From assembly GCA_002869565.1 (NCBI GenBank), contig PKUJ01000016.1:62001-126000 (forward strand): DNA of 64,000 bases. The letters are read 5' to 3'. Source of the stretch: Arcobacter sp. (lineage in GTDB: Bacteria > Campylobacterota > Campylobacteria > Campylobacterales > Arcobacteraceae). Shown piece after piece: positions 1 to 8,717 of the stretch. The notes beneath the pieces were generated by a model. That model was not told the origin of the DNA. It ran no database searches and worked only from the letters and a program-made list of their open reading frames with translations. The position numbers were made by a program, and so were the translations under genes. How positions within the stretch are numbered: the stretch's first letter is position 1; each line of letters opens with the position of its first letter.

Positions 1-443
1 TCTTAAAAGGTGATAGTCCTTTAAGTGTAAGAAAATCTAATGATTCAACTTGTGATAATGATAAAGAATGTAACTTAGGAGAAAATAAAGGTATGAGTAA
101 CGCAACAGGAAACTACACGGTAGTTGTAGATGGACAAAAATTTAATGTAACTGTAGCAGAAGGAAATGCTGATATTCAGGTGACACCAGTAAGTGATTCT
201 GCACCAGTAGCAGCAGCTACACCTGCAGGAGGAGCTGAAGTTGAAGCTACAGTTAGTGGAAATGTTTGGAAAATATTAGTAAAAGTTGGAGATAAAGTTG
301 AAGAAGGTGATGTTGTTGCTATCTTAGAAGCTATGAAAATGGAAATTGATGTTGAAGCACCTTGTTCAGGTACGATTTCTGCAATTTTAGCTAATGCAAG
401 TGACCCAGTTGAAGAAGGTCAAGCTATAGCTACAATTAGCTAA
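1..443 (+). CDS. oadA: Oxaloacetate decarboxylase / pyruvate carboxylase biotin subunit, 3' end (partial)
   Basis: This is the C-terminal end of a biotin-dependent carboxylase or decarboxylase. The frame is open from base 3 with no stop before the ATG at 93, so that ATG is internal and the gene begins outside the window. A Pro/Ala/Gly-rich linker is followed by a biotinyl domain with the biotinylation motif EAMKME, whose Lys carries biotin. The family transfers CO2 between oxaloacetate/pyruvate and carboxybiotin. The next gene is the membrane beta subunit of Na+-pumping oxaloacetate decarboxylase, so the pair probably decarboxylates oxaloacetate to pyruvate and exports sodium. No gamma subunit is visible here; it could lie upstream. 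Confidence 0.85.
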   Translation, partial: LKGDSPLSVRKSNDSTCDNDKECNLGENKGMSNATGNYTVVVDGQKFNVTVAEGNADIQVTPVSDSAPVAAATPAGGAEVEATVSGNVWKILVKVGDKVEEGDVVAILEAMKMEIDVEAPCSGTISAILANASDPVEEGQAIATIS

Positions 444-476
444 AACAAAATTGTATTAAAAATCGGAGTATTTTAT

Positions 477-1808
477 ATGAATAAAAAATTTATAGCTTCT
501 CTACTGATAATGTTATTTTCAATTTTTAGTGTAACACTATTTGCTAGCACTTCTCATTCATCAGAGGAAGCAACAAAAACAGAAGTAAAACATGAATATA
601 AACCAAAATCAATTACTGAGCTAATGGTTTCTTTTTATCAAACTACAGGGATTAATGCAATTGTTAATCCAAGTGAAGATATTATGACTTCTGAGCCAAA
701 TCCTGCGGATGCAAGACCAATGACATTCTTTGAACAAACATGGGGAAGAATAATCATGTTTGGTATTGTTATATTATTGTTTTACTTAGCAATTGCAAAA
801 GGTTTTGAACCTTTATTATTACTTCCTATTGCTTTTGGAGGTTTATTAGCTAACATTCCTTTAGCCAATATGGGAGGTGCTCATGGTATGTTGGGAATAA
901 TATATAATATGGGTATTGCAAATGAATTTTTCCCACTCTTAATATTTATGGGTGTTGGTGCAATGACGGATTTTACTCCTTTATTAGCAAATCCAAAATC
1001 GGCAATCTTAGGTGGAGCAGCACAATTTGGAATTTTTGGTTCTTTAGTTGGAGCTGTTGCAATTGGATTTGACTTACAAACAGCATCAGCAATTTCAATT
1101 ATTGGTGGAGCTGATGGACCAACATCAATATTTATTGCAAATAGACTTGCACCTGAAATGCTGGGAGCAATTGCAGTTGCTGCATATTCATATATGGCTT
1201 TAGTACCTGTAATTCAACCACCAATTATGAAGGCGTTAACTACTGAGGCTGAAAGAAGAATTAAAATGCCTAAATTAAGAAAAGTACACAAATTAGAAAA
1301 TCTTTTCTTACCAATTTTAATTCTATTTTTAGCAATTTTATTTTTACCTGAATCAACACCTCTTATTGGAGCTTTTGCTTTTGGAAATTTCTTAAAACAG
1401 TCAGGAGTTGTTGAAAGACTTTCTGATACAATGCAGAATTCATTAATCAATATTGTAACAATATTCTTGGGATTAGGTGTTGGTTCAAAACTAGCTGCTG
1501 ATAAATTCCTTGTATTAGAAACTTTAGGTATTATGGTAATTGGACTACTAGCATTTTCAGCGGGAACTGCGGCAGGTGTTATAATGGCTAAAATAATGAA
1601 TAAATTTAGTTCTGAAGAATCAAAAGTAAATCCACTTATTGGTGCAGCTGGGGTATCAGCAGTTCCAATGGCAGCGAGAGTTGTTAGTAAAGTTGGTCAA
1701 GAATATGATAAATCAAATGTATTATTAATGCATGCGATGGGACCAAATGTAGCTGGAGTTATCGGATCTGCGGTAGCAGCTGGTGTACTTTTGTCAATTT
1801 TTAAATAA
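477..1808 (+). CDS. oadB: Oxaloacetate decarboxylase beta subunit, Na+ pump
   Basis: The 443-residue protein has a signal-like hydrophobic N-terminus, a charged stretch of about 70 residues, then many membrane helices. The family motif [10 protein letters not shown] lies near residues 208-217, in the region that binds Na+ and carboxybiotin. In the known complex this subunit decarboxylates carboxybiotin on the alpha subunit and uses the energy to move Na+ out of the cell. It starts 33 bases after oadA and is followed 18 bases later by pckA, so the three probably form one transcript. The N-terminal extension before the first core helix is longer than in the classical enterobacterial protein. 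Confidence 0.9.
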   Translation: MNKKFIASLLIMLFSIFSVTLFASTSHSSEEATKTEVKHEYKPKSITELMVSFYQTTGINAIVNPSEDIMTSEPNPADARPMTFFEQTWGRIIMFGIVILLFYLAIAKGFEPLLLLPIAFGGLLANIPLANMGGAHGMLGIIYNMGIANEFFPLLIFMGVGAMTDFTPLLANPKSAILGGAAQFGIFGSLVGAVAIGFDLQTASAISIIGGADGPTSIFIANRLAPEMLGAIAVAAYSYMALVPVIQPPIMKALTTEAERRIKMPKLRKVHKLENLFLPILILFLAILFLPESTPLIGAFAFGNFLKQSGVVERLSDTMQNSLINIVTIFLGLGVGSKLAADKFLVLETLGIMVIGLLAFSAGTAAGVIMAKIMNKFSSEESKVNPLIGAAGVSAVPMAARVVSKVGQEYDKSNVLLMHAMGPNVAGVIGSAVAAGVLLSIFK

Positions 1809-1826
1809 TTTATAGGGAAAGATATT

Positions 1827-3407
1827 ATGTCTGAGATTAAAGACCAACTTGGTTTAGAAAATGTAGGTAATGTATATAGAAATTTAGATGTAGATACATT
1901 AATAGAGCATGCAGTTGCTAATGAAGGAGCTAAAATTTCTTCAACAGGTGCATTAATGATTGATACTGGTATTTTTACGGGAAGAAGTCCAAAAGACAAA
2001 TTTTTTGTAAATCAAGATCCTTCAAATAAATATATTGCTTGGGGTGATATCAATTATAAGGTATCTAAAGATGTTTATGAAGACTTATTAGTTACTTCAA
2101 AAAAACAATTAAATAAAAAAGACTTATATGTAACAGACGTATATTGTGGTGCTTCATTAGATAGTAGAAAATCTGTAAGATTTATTACTGAAGTTGCATG
2201 GCAAGCACATTTTATTCAAAATATGTTTATTGTTCCAGAAAAAGAAGATTTAGAAGACTTCAAACCTCAATTTACAATATATAATGCTTGTAAAACTGTA
2301 GACATGGCTTATGCAAGTCATGGTCTTCATTCTGAAGTTTATGTAGTATTTAATGTGGAAGATAATGTAGCAATTATTGGTGGAACATGGTACGCAGGAG
2401 AGATGAAAAAAGGTGTTTTTTCAATGATGAACTACTGGTTACCTTTAGAAGGTAAATTACCAATGCATTGTTCTGCAAACATTGGAAAAAATGGTGACAC
2501 GGCTCTATTTTTTGGTCTAAGTGGGACTGGTAAAACTACGCTGTCGACGGATCCTAATAGAGCATTAATTGGTGATGATGAACATGGCTGGGATGATAAT
2601 GGTGTATTCAACTTTGAAGGTGGATGTTATGCAAAAGTAATTAACCTAGATGCTGAATCAGAACCAGAAATTTTTGGTGCGATTAAAAAAGGTGCAATTT
2701 TAGAAAATGTTGTAGCTGATGAAAATGGTATTGTTGATTATAAAGATTCTTCAAAAACTGAAAATACAAGAGTTTCTTATCCAATTAACCATATTGAAAA
2801 TCATACAGCTGATATGAGAGGTGGTCATCCGACAAATATTATCTTTTTATGTGCAGATGCATTTGGTGTATTACCTCCTGTTTCTAAACTTGATAAAAGA
2901 CAAGCAATGTATTATTTCTTAAGTGGTTATACTGCAAAAGTTGCAGGAACAGAAAGAGGAATCAGCGAACCTGTAGCTACATTCTCTTCTTGTTTTGGAG
3001 AAGCATTTTTACCTCTTAATCCAACGGTTTATGCTGAATTATTAGGTAATAAAATAGACAAACATGCTGTAAACGTATATCTTGTTAATACTGGTTGGAC
3101 TGGTGGTCCATATGGTATTGGAAAAAGAATGAGTATAAAAAATACTAGAGCTTGTATCAATGGTATTTTAGATGGTACAATCAATAATTCTGAATTTGAA
3201 ATTTTACCAATCTTTAACCTTGAAATTCCAAAAACACTTGATGGCGTTGAGACAAGAGTATTAAATCCAAGAAACACTTGGGAAGATAAAGAATCATATG
3301 ATGAAACTGCAATAAAACTAGCGGGTATGTATAATGAAAATTATTCTAAAAAATATTTAACATTAGAAACTGATTATGATTTTACTGCTGCAGGGCCTAA
3401 ATTATAA
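1827..3407 (+). CDS. pckA: Phosphoenolpyruvate carboxykinase (ATP)
   Basis: At 526 residues this is the normal length for ATP-dependent PEP carboxykinase, which converts oxaloacetate and ATP to PEP, CO2 and ADP. The kinase-1a loop [11 protein letters not shown] is near residue 231, and the metal-binding kinase-2 segment with GDDEHGW follows about 20 residues later. The RGG element (MRGGHPTN) and the C-terminal adenine-binding region with NTGWTGG are also present. It is the last gene of the oadA-oadB-pckA group and is followed directly by a strong terminator. Together with the decarboxylase it controls the split of oxaloacetate between gluconeogenesis and pyruvate. Confidence 0.95.
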   Translation: MSEIKDQLGLENVGNVYRNLDVDTLIEHAVANEGAKISSTGALMIDTGIFTGRSPKDKFFVNQDPSNKYIAWGDINYKVSKDVYEDLLVTSKKQLNKKDLYVTDVYCGASLDSRKSVRFITEVAWQAHFIQNMFIVPEKEDLEDFKPQFTIYNACKTVDMAYASHGLHSEVYVVFNVEDNVAIIGGTWYAGEMKKGVFSMMNYWLPLEGKLPMHCSANIGKNGDTALFFGLSGTGKTTLSTDPNRALIGDDEHGWDDNGVFNFEGGCYAKVINLDAESEPEIFGAIKKGAILENVVADENGIVDYKDSSKTENTRVSYPINHIENHTADMRGGHPTNIIFLCADAFGVLPPVSKLDKRQAMYYFLSGYTAKVAGTERGISEPVATFSSCFGEAFLPLNPTVYAELLGNKIDKHAVNVYLVNTGWTGGPYGIGKRMSIKNTRACINGILDGTINNSEFEILPIFNLEIPKTLDGVETRVLNPRNTWEDKESYDETAIKLAGMYNENYSKKYLTLETDYDFTAAGPKL

Positions 3408-3423
3408 GATAGACTTGATAAAT

Positions 3424-3459
3424 TAAAAAAGGAGTGAATTTATTTTCACTCCTTTTTTT
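3424..3459 (+). terminator. Rho-independent terminator of pckA
   Basis: A perfect 8-bp GC-containing stem GGAGTGAA/TTCACTCC (3431-3438 with 3445-3452) has a 6-base loop. It is flanked by an A run upstream and a run of seven T downstream. The A run also makes it usable in reverse. Confidence 0.9.
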
Positions 3460-3463
3460 ATGT

Positions 3464-3503
3464 AAAAAAAATAGTTGAAAGAGCTCTAAACTATTTCAAC
3501 TAT
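3464..3503 (-). terminator. Rho-independent terminator of ribBA
   Basis: A 10-bp inverted repeat ATAGTTGAAA/TTTCAACTAT (3471-3480 with 3494-3503) is followed on the minus strand by seven T (3470-3464). It lies just after the ribBA stop and stands back to back with the pckA terminator, separating the two convergent genes. Confidence 0.75.
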
Positions 3504-3510
3504 ATCAATT

Positions 3511-4542
3511 TTAACACTCTATCTGAATTTCTTCTAAAATTTCTAGACCAAATCCATTTAAACCAACAAATGAATGTTTACCACAACTTGTCATTAATTT
3601 TATTTTTTTTACATTTAAAGAGTTTAAAATTTGTGCCCCTATTCCATAATCTCTATGAGACTCTTTATGAATTGTATCTTCATTTAAAAATATTAGTAAT
3701 CCATCTTTTGCTTGTAAAAAATTTATAGTTTTTAACATTGAATGAAGCTTTTCATCATTTAAGAAAAGATTTAAATCAGGAATTACAGTATGAAATTTTA
3801 CATGAGTTACATCACTAGATTTACCAAATTGAATTACAGTATGAATATGCTCCAAATGATCTTTGTACTCTTTTTTTATTACATCTGTACCAAAAAACTT
3901 TATATCTTGACTAGATATTTCATCAACTAGATTTTCATGAGATAATCTATACTCTACTAAATCAGAAATATAAATTTGTTTCATATTATGTTTTTTAGCA
4001 AATATGTCTAAATCATCACGTCTAGCCATAGTTCCATCTTCTTTCATAATCTCACAAATTACAGCTTCTCCATTTAATCCAGCAAGCTTACAAAGGTCAA
4101 CAGAACCTTCTGTATGACCTGTTCTAACTAATACTCCACCATCTTTAGCTATTAAAGGAAAAATGTGTCCTGGTCGAACTAACTCTTGTGCTTTTGAAAT
4201 AGGATTTGCTAATATTTTTATAGTATCATCTCTTTCTCCTGCACTAATTCCTGTAGCTGCATCAGCTGCATCAACAGAAACTGTAAAAGCAGTCTCATAA
4301 GATGATGTATTTGAACTAACCATTGGATTTAACTCTAATTTATTTGCTGTTTCTTTTGTAACAGATACACAAATTAAACCTTTGGCATGGGTAGCCATAA
4401 AATTTACTTTTTCAGGAGTACTTAAAGGTGCAGCAAATACTAAATCGCCCTCATTTTCTCTATCTTCATCATCTAGCATGATGACCATATTACCTTTTTG
4501 AATTTCTTCAATTGCTTCTTTTACTCTTTGTATTGCATTCAT
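3511..4542 (-). CDS. ribBA: 3,4-dihydroxy-2-butanone-4-phosphate synthase with GTP cyclohydrolase II-like C-terminal domain
   Basis: The N-terminal half is RibB, which makes the four-carbon riboflavin precursor from ribulose 5-phosphate. It shows the acidic loop DDEDRENEGD, the RPGHIFPL segment and the HTEGSVDL motif. The C-terminal ~150 residues resemble GTP cyclohydrolase II (they retain RDYGIGAQIL) but lack the three zinc-binding cysteines found in the separate RibA at 9900-10475, so this half probably does not hydrolyse GTP. I place the start at the ATG at 4542 (MNAIQRVKEA); the frame stays open to 4623, but those residues do not resemble RibB. A possible weak ribosome site (AAAGTAG) precedes the start. 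It is transcribed away from the tRNA cluster. Confidence 0.88.
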   Translation of the reverse strand: MNAIQRVKEAIEEIQKGNMVIMLDDEDRENEGDLVFAAPLSTPEKVNFMATHAKGLICVSVTKETANKLELNPMVSSNTSSYETAFTVSVDAADAATGISAGERDDTIKILANPISKAQELVRPGHIFPLIAKDGGVLVRTGHTEGSVDLCKLAGLNGEAVICEIMKEDGTMARRDDLDIFAKKHNMKQIYISDLVEYRLSHENLVDEISSQDIKFFGTDVIKKEYKDHLEHIHTVIQFGKSSDVTHVKFHTVIPDLNLFLNDEKLHSMLKTINFLQAKDGLLIFLNEDTIHKESHRDYGIGAQILNSLNVKKIKLMTSCGKHSFVGLNGFGLEILEEIQIEC

Positions 4543-4616
4543 ATTTCTACTTTTTGGGTTATATTTTTTATTTAAGAATATTATATCAAAAATTTCAAAA
4601 TTTAATCTAAAAACCC

Positions 4617-4645
4617 TTGACAATATATGCTTTTTTTACTATAAT
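4617..4645 (+). promoter_or_regulatory. Sigma-70 promoter of the tRNA cluster
   Basis: TTGACA (4617-4622) and TATAAT (4640-4645) are separated by exactly 17 bases, a perfect consensus promoter, 17 bases upstream of tRNA-Gln. Most promoters in this window show only a recognisable -10 box, so this one is likely very strong. Confidence 0.85.
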
Positions 4646-4662
4646 TTCGGCACTTAAAAAGT

Positions 4663-4737
4663 TGGGGTATCGCCAAGCGGTAAGGCAACGGCTTTTGGTG
4701 CCGTCATTCGAAGGTTCGAATCCTTCTACCCCATCCA
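4663..4737 (+). tRNA. tRNA-Gln (TTG)
   Basis: The gene folds as a full cloverleaf. Acceptor stem TGGGGTA pairs with TACCCCA, the anticodon loop is CTTTTGG with anticodon TTG, the T arm has GGTTCGAATCC, and the CCA end is encoded. The U1-A72 pair is typical of tRNA-Gln. Confidence 0.97.
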
Positions 4738-4752
4738 CTTTTTAATTTTGAT

Positions 4753-4829
<77 letters not shown>

Positions 4830-4848
4830 ATTAAAAATGATGTCTTAA

Positions 4849-4925
4849 GTCAAGGTAGCTCAGCTGGCTAGAGCGCTGGTCTCATAAGCCGGAGGTCGAG
4901 GGTTCGAGTCCCTCTCTTGACACCA
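4849..4925 (+). tRNA. Elongator tRNA-Met (CAT)
   Basis: Acceptor GTCAAGG pairs with TCTTGAC, the loop is CTCATAA with anticodon CAT, and CCA is encoded. A paired acceptor end and the lack of the GGG/CCC anticodon stem exclude the initiator. tRNA-Ile2 with a lysidine-modified CAT anticodon is possible but less likely. Confidence 0.85.
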
Positions 4926-5017
4926 CTTAAGTCCCAAATCGTGGGCAGTAGACATCTTTTTACCTTTATCCTTTTTTAATAATTTCAAATTATTACTTTT
5001 TTTAAGGATATTTTATT

Positions 5018-5094
5018 GCTGATGTAGCTCAGTTGGCTAGAGCAGCTGATTTGTAATCAGCAGGTCGTAGGTTCGACTCCTATCATCAGCTCCA
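5018..5094 (+). tRNA. tRNA-Thr (TGT)
   Basis: Acceptor GCTGATG pairs with CATCAGC, anticodon stem GCTGA/TCAGC closes loop TTTGTAA (anticodon TGT), and CCA is encoded. It is the last of four tRNAs probably read from the promoter at 4617-4645. Confidence 0.96.
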
Positions 5095-5360
5095 TTTTGC
5101 GAAAATGAAAATGAAATAGAACAAATTAATAATCAAATATATTTTTCCACCCTAATAAATTTTAACTCACTATTTTCTATTTCATTTTTGTTCTTTTTTT
5201 TAATCACTCTATTAAATTGTAACTTTTTTTAATTTAAAGCATATTTACAAAATATCTATTAGATTTATATAAATTGCGTTTAATTTTATGGTTTATAAGT
5301 GTACAATGGAATAATAAATTTATAAATGAAACAAAATAGGAATTAAAATGAGAACATACC
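5095..5360 (+). other. Non-coding region after the tRNA cluster
   Basis: No gene is visible in this 266-base AT-rich stretch. It holds a distant inverted repeat, AAAATGAAATAGAA at 5108-5121 and its complement at 5175-5188, followed by a T run (5194-5201). This could be the end of the tRNA transcript, although the loop of over 50 bases is large. A ribosome-site-like AATAGG (5335-5340) sits 7 bases before an ATG at 5348 that opens a six-codon frame overlapping the next gene. Confidence 0.4.
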
Positions 5361-5843
5361 ATGGTTGATATAAGTGATATGATAATTGCCTCATTATCTA
5401 AGGTGTGGCATTTAATTCCAATAGTTATTGCTATTTTATTATTTAAAAAATTCATTAATACAAAAGACAAAAAACGTAGAATAAATATAAATGAGGAGAA
5501 TGAAAAAAAAGGATTAACTTTAGAATTAAGAACAGTAAAAAAATATGAAAAAATGGGATATACAGTAATATATAATGAAAAAGAACAAGGAATAAATTTA
5601 CTCTGTTCTAAAAATAATAAAACACTATTATTTCAGTGTAATAACTACTCTAAATCAAAATCAATTACAGATAAAGATATAAAAAACTTTATTAGTAATG
5701 CAATCAAATATGTTAAAACAAATAATATCAAAAAAAATGATGTAGAGTTTAGATTTGTAGTACCATACCTAGATGTATTTGATAAATCTGCAATTAAAAT
5801 ACTAAAGGATGATTCTTATAATTGTAAGTATGTAGTTTTATAA
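5361..5843 (+). CDS. Membrane-anchored, degenerate Mrr-like (restriction endonuclease fold) protein
   Basis: This 160-residue protein has one membrane helix (about residues 16-31) and a basic stretch, followed by about 110 residues resembling the Mrr/PD-(D/E)XK nuclease fold. The order GLTLE, MGYTV, GINLL, LLFQCN matches the family pattern of Glu helix, GY, G-hydrophobic-D and QCK strands. The metal-binding Asp is Asn here (GIN) and the catalytic Lys after QC is Asn, so nuclease activity is doubtful. The start at 5361 has no nearby ribosome site; a good one serves the ATG at 5348 in another frame (see findings). The family assignment is by eye only. Confidence 0.55.
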   Translation: MVDISDMIIASLSKVWHLIPIVIAILLFKKFINTKDKKRRININEENEKKGLTLELRTVKKYEKMGYTVIYNEKEQGINLLCSKNNKTLLFQCNNYSKSKSITDKDIKNFISNAIKYVKTNNIKKNDVEFRFVVPYLDVFDKSAIKILKDDSYNCKYVVL

Positions 5844-5865
5844 AAATTAAAGTTACTAAGGAATC

Positions 5866-6207
5866 TTATTTCGTTGGATTTTCAAAGAAAATATAAGTTG
5901 AGAAATCAGAAACTTCAAAGTAAACTTTCTTTTCATTCAGATCTATTTTAAAATTTTGATTCATATCTAAGTATCCATAACCATATCTATAAGAACGAGA
6001 TTGACTACCTTCTGTCGCCACTGCCGTTGATAATTTATCAATTTTCATAAACCTTTTTACAAGTTTCTCTCCAGCATATACTTCTATAACACCATTAACA
6101 CCTGTCCAATTCTGAATGTACCTATTGAATTTATTTTGTTTTTCCTCACAACCTGCTAAAAAAGTTACTAAAGCTAATAATCCTACTGATGATAAAATAT
6201 ATTTCAT
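5866..6207 (-). CDS. Predicted lipoprotein of unknown function
   Basis: The 113-residue protein starts with a short basic N-terminus, a hydrophobic stretch and the lipobox LAGC near residue 20, followed by EEKQ, so it is probably a lipoprotein anchored through Cys20. The mature part has a Ser/Tyr/Gly-rich patch (SRSYRYGYGYLD) and beta-type sequence. I recognise no family. A second small lipoprotein gene lies 3 bases upstream in the same direction, so the two are probably co-transcribed and may act together at the envelope. Confidence 0.65.
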   Translation of the reverse strand: MKYILSSVGLLALVTFLAGCEEKQNKFNRYIQNWTGVNGVIEVYAGEKLVKRFMKIDKLSTAVATEGSQSRSYRYGYGYLDMNQNFKIDLNEKKVYFEVSDFSTYIFFENPTK

Positions 6208-6210
6208 ATT

Positions 6211-6381
6211 TTACTCAGTCGCTTCGTTAATTGCTTTTTTAGTTTTATTATAAACCTTTTTACTTCCATCTTTAGTTGCATCCCAAGCATCAGAAGAATC
6301 TTTTTTAACGCCTTTCCATGTTGCACAACCACTTAATACATAAATTGTTATTATCATTAAAAAAAAAGTTTTTATCATCAT
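6211..6381 (-). CDS. Small lipoprotein, entericidin-like
   Basis: This 56-residue gene has a hydrophobic signal ending in the lipobox LSGC near residue 18, then a Lys/Asp-rich helix-forming tail (WKGVKKDSSDAWDATKDGS and onwards) that ends at a TAA at 6211. A strong ribosome site GGAGAA lies just before two adjacent ATG codons (6379 and 6376); spacing favours the second. Size and composition resemble small entericidin-type lipoproteins, but that link is tentative. It directly precedes the larger lipoprotein gene. Confidence 0.6.
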   Translation of the reverse strand: MMIKTFFLMIITIYVLSGCATWKGVKKDSSDAWDATKDGSKKVYNKTKKAINEATE

Positions 6382-6477
6382 TTTCTCCATTCTAAAATTA
6401 TTGAATTATTTTAACAAAAGTTATTATATTTATTGCTTTAGAATAAATTGAGCTTAGTATTTTTTATAGTTAGTTAA

Positions 6478-6506
6478 AGAAAAAGTAAGGCAAGTGCCCT
6501 ACTTTT
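6478..6506 (-). terminator. Terminator of glyS
   Basis: On the minus strand a hairpin with a 7-bp stem (AAAAGTA/TACTTTT), one mismatch and a short GGC/GCC top is followed by TTTTTCTTT. It starts just after the glyS stop. Confidence 0.65.
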
Positions 6507-6509
6507 GGT

Positions 6510-8525
6510 TTATATTGTGATTTCTTTTATATCTGCAATGTTTTTAAATGCCTGATATATTAATCCAATACTATTTTTTCTATTTATTTTAATATCTTCA
6601 TTATCATGATTTACAAAAACATTATCAAAGAAATTATCTAATTCTGGTTTTAGTCCAAACAATGCTTCTAGCTCTTCATCATATGAAGAATACTCTGTTG
6701 AAGTTACACTTGTATATTTAGCAAATAGTTCTTTTTCTTCTTTATCTTCAAATAAAGCTTCATTTACATTAAGTCTACTGTTTGTATCTAAATCTTTAAT
6801 AATATTAGCAACTCTTTTGAATGTCGCACTATACTCTTTAAAATCATCACTTAATACAATAGGATTTAAAGCACAAAGCTTTTGTGAGATTTCAAATACG
6901 TCAGTCTCTTCTGAGCCTAATACAGCTTTTAATACAGAAGGATTAACATCAAATATTTTAAATAATCTTTCATTAAAAAACTCAACCAATTGTTTTTTAT
7001 CTAATCCTGAATATGAAGGTGCAAGAGCATCGATAATTTTACCTATATCAATAGATAATTTATGTTCCATCGCAATTTTAACAATACCTGCTGCTGCACG
7101 TCTAAGACCAAATGGATCTTTTGAACCAGTTGGAATCTTTCCTACAGAAAATAAACCCATTAAATTATCAAGTTTATATGAAAGTGCAATTATTGCAGAA
7201 AATTTATTTGATGGAAGTTCTGAATCTTCACCATCTGGCAAATATTGCTCTTTTAAAGCAGTATAAAGTTTTTCATCTTCACCTGCAATCTTTGCATAGT
7301 AGTATCCCATTAGTCCTTGAAGTTCAGTAAATTCATAAACCATCTCTGACATAAGGTCTGCTTTACTTAACATCACAGCTTTTGTTACAAGCTCTTTATC
7401 TTCTACATTAAAAATGTCTGCTAAATAAGAAGCAATTTTTGCTTCTCTTTCACATTTTTCATACATAGAACCTAAACCTTCTACGAATACTAATTTTTTA
7501 AGACCTTCATTTGAAAGACCATTATTGATATCATTTTTATAGAAGAACATACCATCTGAAAGTCTTGGTCTTAAAACTTTTTCATTTCCAGCAATAATAT
7601 GCGAGAAATCGTCAGTTTTTGAGTTTGAAACAACAATAAAATTATTTGTTAAAATACCATCTTTATAAACAGCAAAGTATCTTTGATGTTCTTTCATAGA
7701 TGTTACAATTACTTCTTCTGGAAGTTCTAAAAACTCTTCATCGAATTTTCCAATTAAAGCAGTTGGGTATTCTGTAATAGCTACAACTTCTTCAAGAAGC
7801 TCAGCGTCAATTTCAATTTTTACACCATTTTCTTCTTCTATCTTTTTCATTTGATCTAAGATAGTTTTTCTTCTCTCTTCTGGATATAAAATAACTCCAT
7901 TTTTATCAAGTTTACAGAAATAATCTCCTGCAAAATCAAAAGTAAATGGTTCATAAGAAACCATTCTATGAGCATAAGCATAATTTGATGATTTTACGCC
8001 AAAAAGTTCAGCATCAATTACTTCTTCACCTAACAAAATAGCTAAGCTTCTAATTGGTCTAATAAAACTATCACTTCGTGAAGCCCATCTCATAGATTTT
8101 CCAAAATTTAAAGAATTGATAAATTCATTTACCATATCATTTAATAAATCTTTTGCTTCAGTTCCAATAACTTCTTCTTTGTAGTATAAAACCTCTCCAC
8201 GCCCAAGATCTTTTTTATCAAGTTCATCAACACTAACACCACATTTTTTTGCAAAACCTAAAGCAGCCCCTGTTGGTTCCCCATTTTTAAATGCAATTTT
8301 AACAGGAGCACCAAATTGTTCTTGAACAGAATCTTCTTGTTTTACTTGAAACTCTCTATGCCATAATACTAATCGTCTTGGTGTATAGAAAAAATCAAAA
8401 TCACATAATAATCTATTTTTTTCTAAAATATCACTCCATTTCTTCTCAATATTTGGAAGTTCTTTTAAAAATGGAATTGCTGGAAGTTCTTCAACACCAA
8501 TCTCTATTAATAATGGTTTATTCAT
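6510..8525 (-). CDS. glyS: Glycyl-tRNA synthetase beta subunit
   Basis: At 671 residues this is the beta chain of the alpha2-beta2 bacterial glycyl-tRNA synthetase, starting with LLIEIGVEELPA, the family hallmark. The internal motif MKEHQRYFAV and the HD-like central region with KADLMSEMVYEF are present, and an anticodon-binding tail lies at the C-terminus. The beta chain binds tRNA-Gly and is needed for aminoacylation. The alpha subunit gene is not in this window. It is the last gene of a minus-strand run from ribA and overlaps the preceding 51-codon gene by 8 bases. Confidence 0.95.
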   Translation of the reverse strand: MNKPLLIEIGVEELPAIPFLKELPNIEKKWSDILEKNRLLCDFDFFYTPRRLVLWHREFQVKQEDSVQEQFGAPVKIAFKNGEPTGAALGFAKKCGVSVDELDKKDLGRGEVLYYKEEVIGTEAKDLLNDMVNEFINSLNFGKSMRWASRSDSFIRPIRSLAILLGEEVIDAELFGVKSSNYAYAHRMVSYEPFTFDFAGDYFCKLDKNGVILYPEERRKTILDQMKKIEEENGVKIEIDAELLEEVVAITEYPTALIGKFDEEFLELPEEVIVTSMKEHQRYFAVYKDGILTNNFIVVSNSKTDDFSHIIAGNEKVLRPRLSDGMFFYKNDINNGLSNEGLKKLVFVEGLGSMYEKCEREAKIASYLADIFNVEDKELVTKAVMLSKADLMSEMVYEFTELQGLMGYYYAKIAGEDEKLYTALKEQYLPDGEDSELPSNKFSAIIALSYKLDNLMGLFSVGKIPTGSKDPFGLRRAAAGIVKIAMEHKLSIDIGKIIDALAPSYSGLDKKQLVEFFNERLFKIFDVNPSVLKAVLGSEETDVFEISQKLCALNPIVLSDDFKEYSATFKRVANIIKDLDTNSRLNVNEALFEDKEEKELFAKYTSVTSTEYSSYDEELEALFGLKPELDNFFDNVFVNHDNEDIKINRKNSIGLIYQAFKNIADIKEITI

Positions 8526-8673
8526 CTATTATTTCCTTATCAGAATTCTTTTTTTCATTTTCTGCTATTTTTTTATTATGTTTAGCTATCTGTTGTTTAT
8601 TAAATCCTCTAATAAACATAAATACCATAAAAACGAACAGGGCTAAAACAACAAAGTCTAAAATTTCTTTCAT
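8518..8673 (-). CDS. Small single-pass membrane protein
   Basis: The 51-residue product has one hydrophobic helix (about residues 5-23) and a Lys/Glu-rich cytoplasmic tail. The stop overlaps the start of glyS by 8 bases, which suggests translational coupling. The ribosome site (GGAT) is weak. I recognise no family. The tight overlap with an essential gene and the clean helix-plus-charged-tail pattern argue that it is real. Confidence 0.55.
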   Translation of the reverse strand: MKEILDFVVLALFVFMVFMFIRGFNKQQIAKHNKKIAENEKKNSDKEIIDE

Positions 8674-8717
8674 ATTTATCCAATACTTTTAATAAAAGTT
8701 ATTATATTATCTAAAAA

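Noticed and set aside
93-443. Stand-alone biotin carrier protein starting at 93
   Set aside because: The frame is open upstream to base 3 and adjoins oadB, so it is the end of a longer subunit.
4926-5017. Additional tRNA or small RNA between tRNA-Met and tRNA-Thr
   Set aside because: Only an AT-rich short palindrome (TAATAATTT-C-AAATTATTA) is present; no cloverleaf can be drawn.
6817-7266. Long plus-strand frame opposite glyS
   Set aside because: It lies wholly within glyS on the other strand; the minus frame has clear family motifs. The same applies to other antisense frames over oadB, pckA, argG, the HK/RR genes and the ATP-grasp genes.
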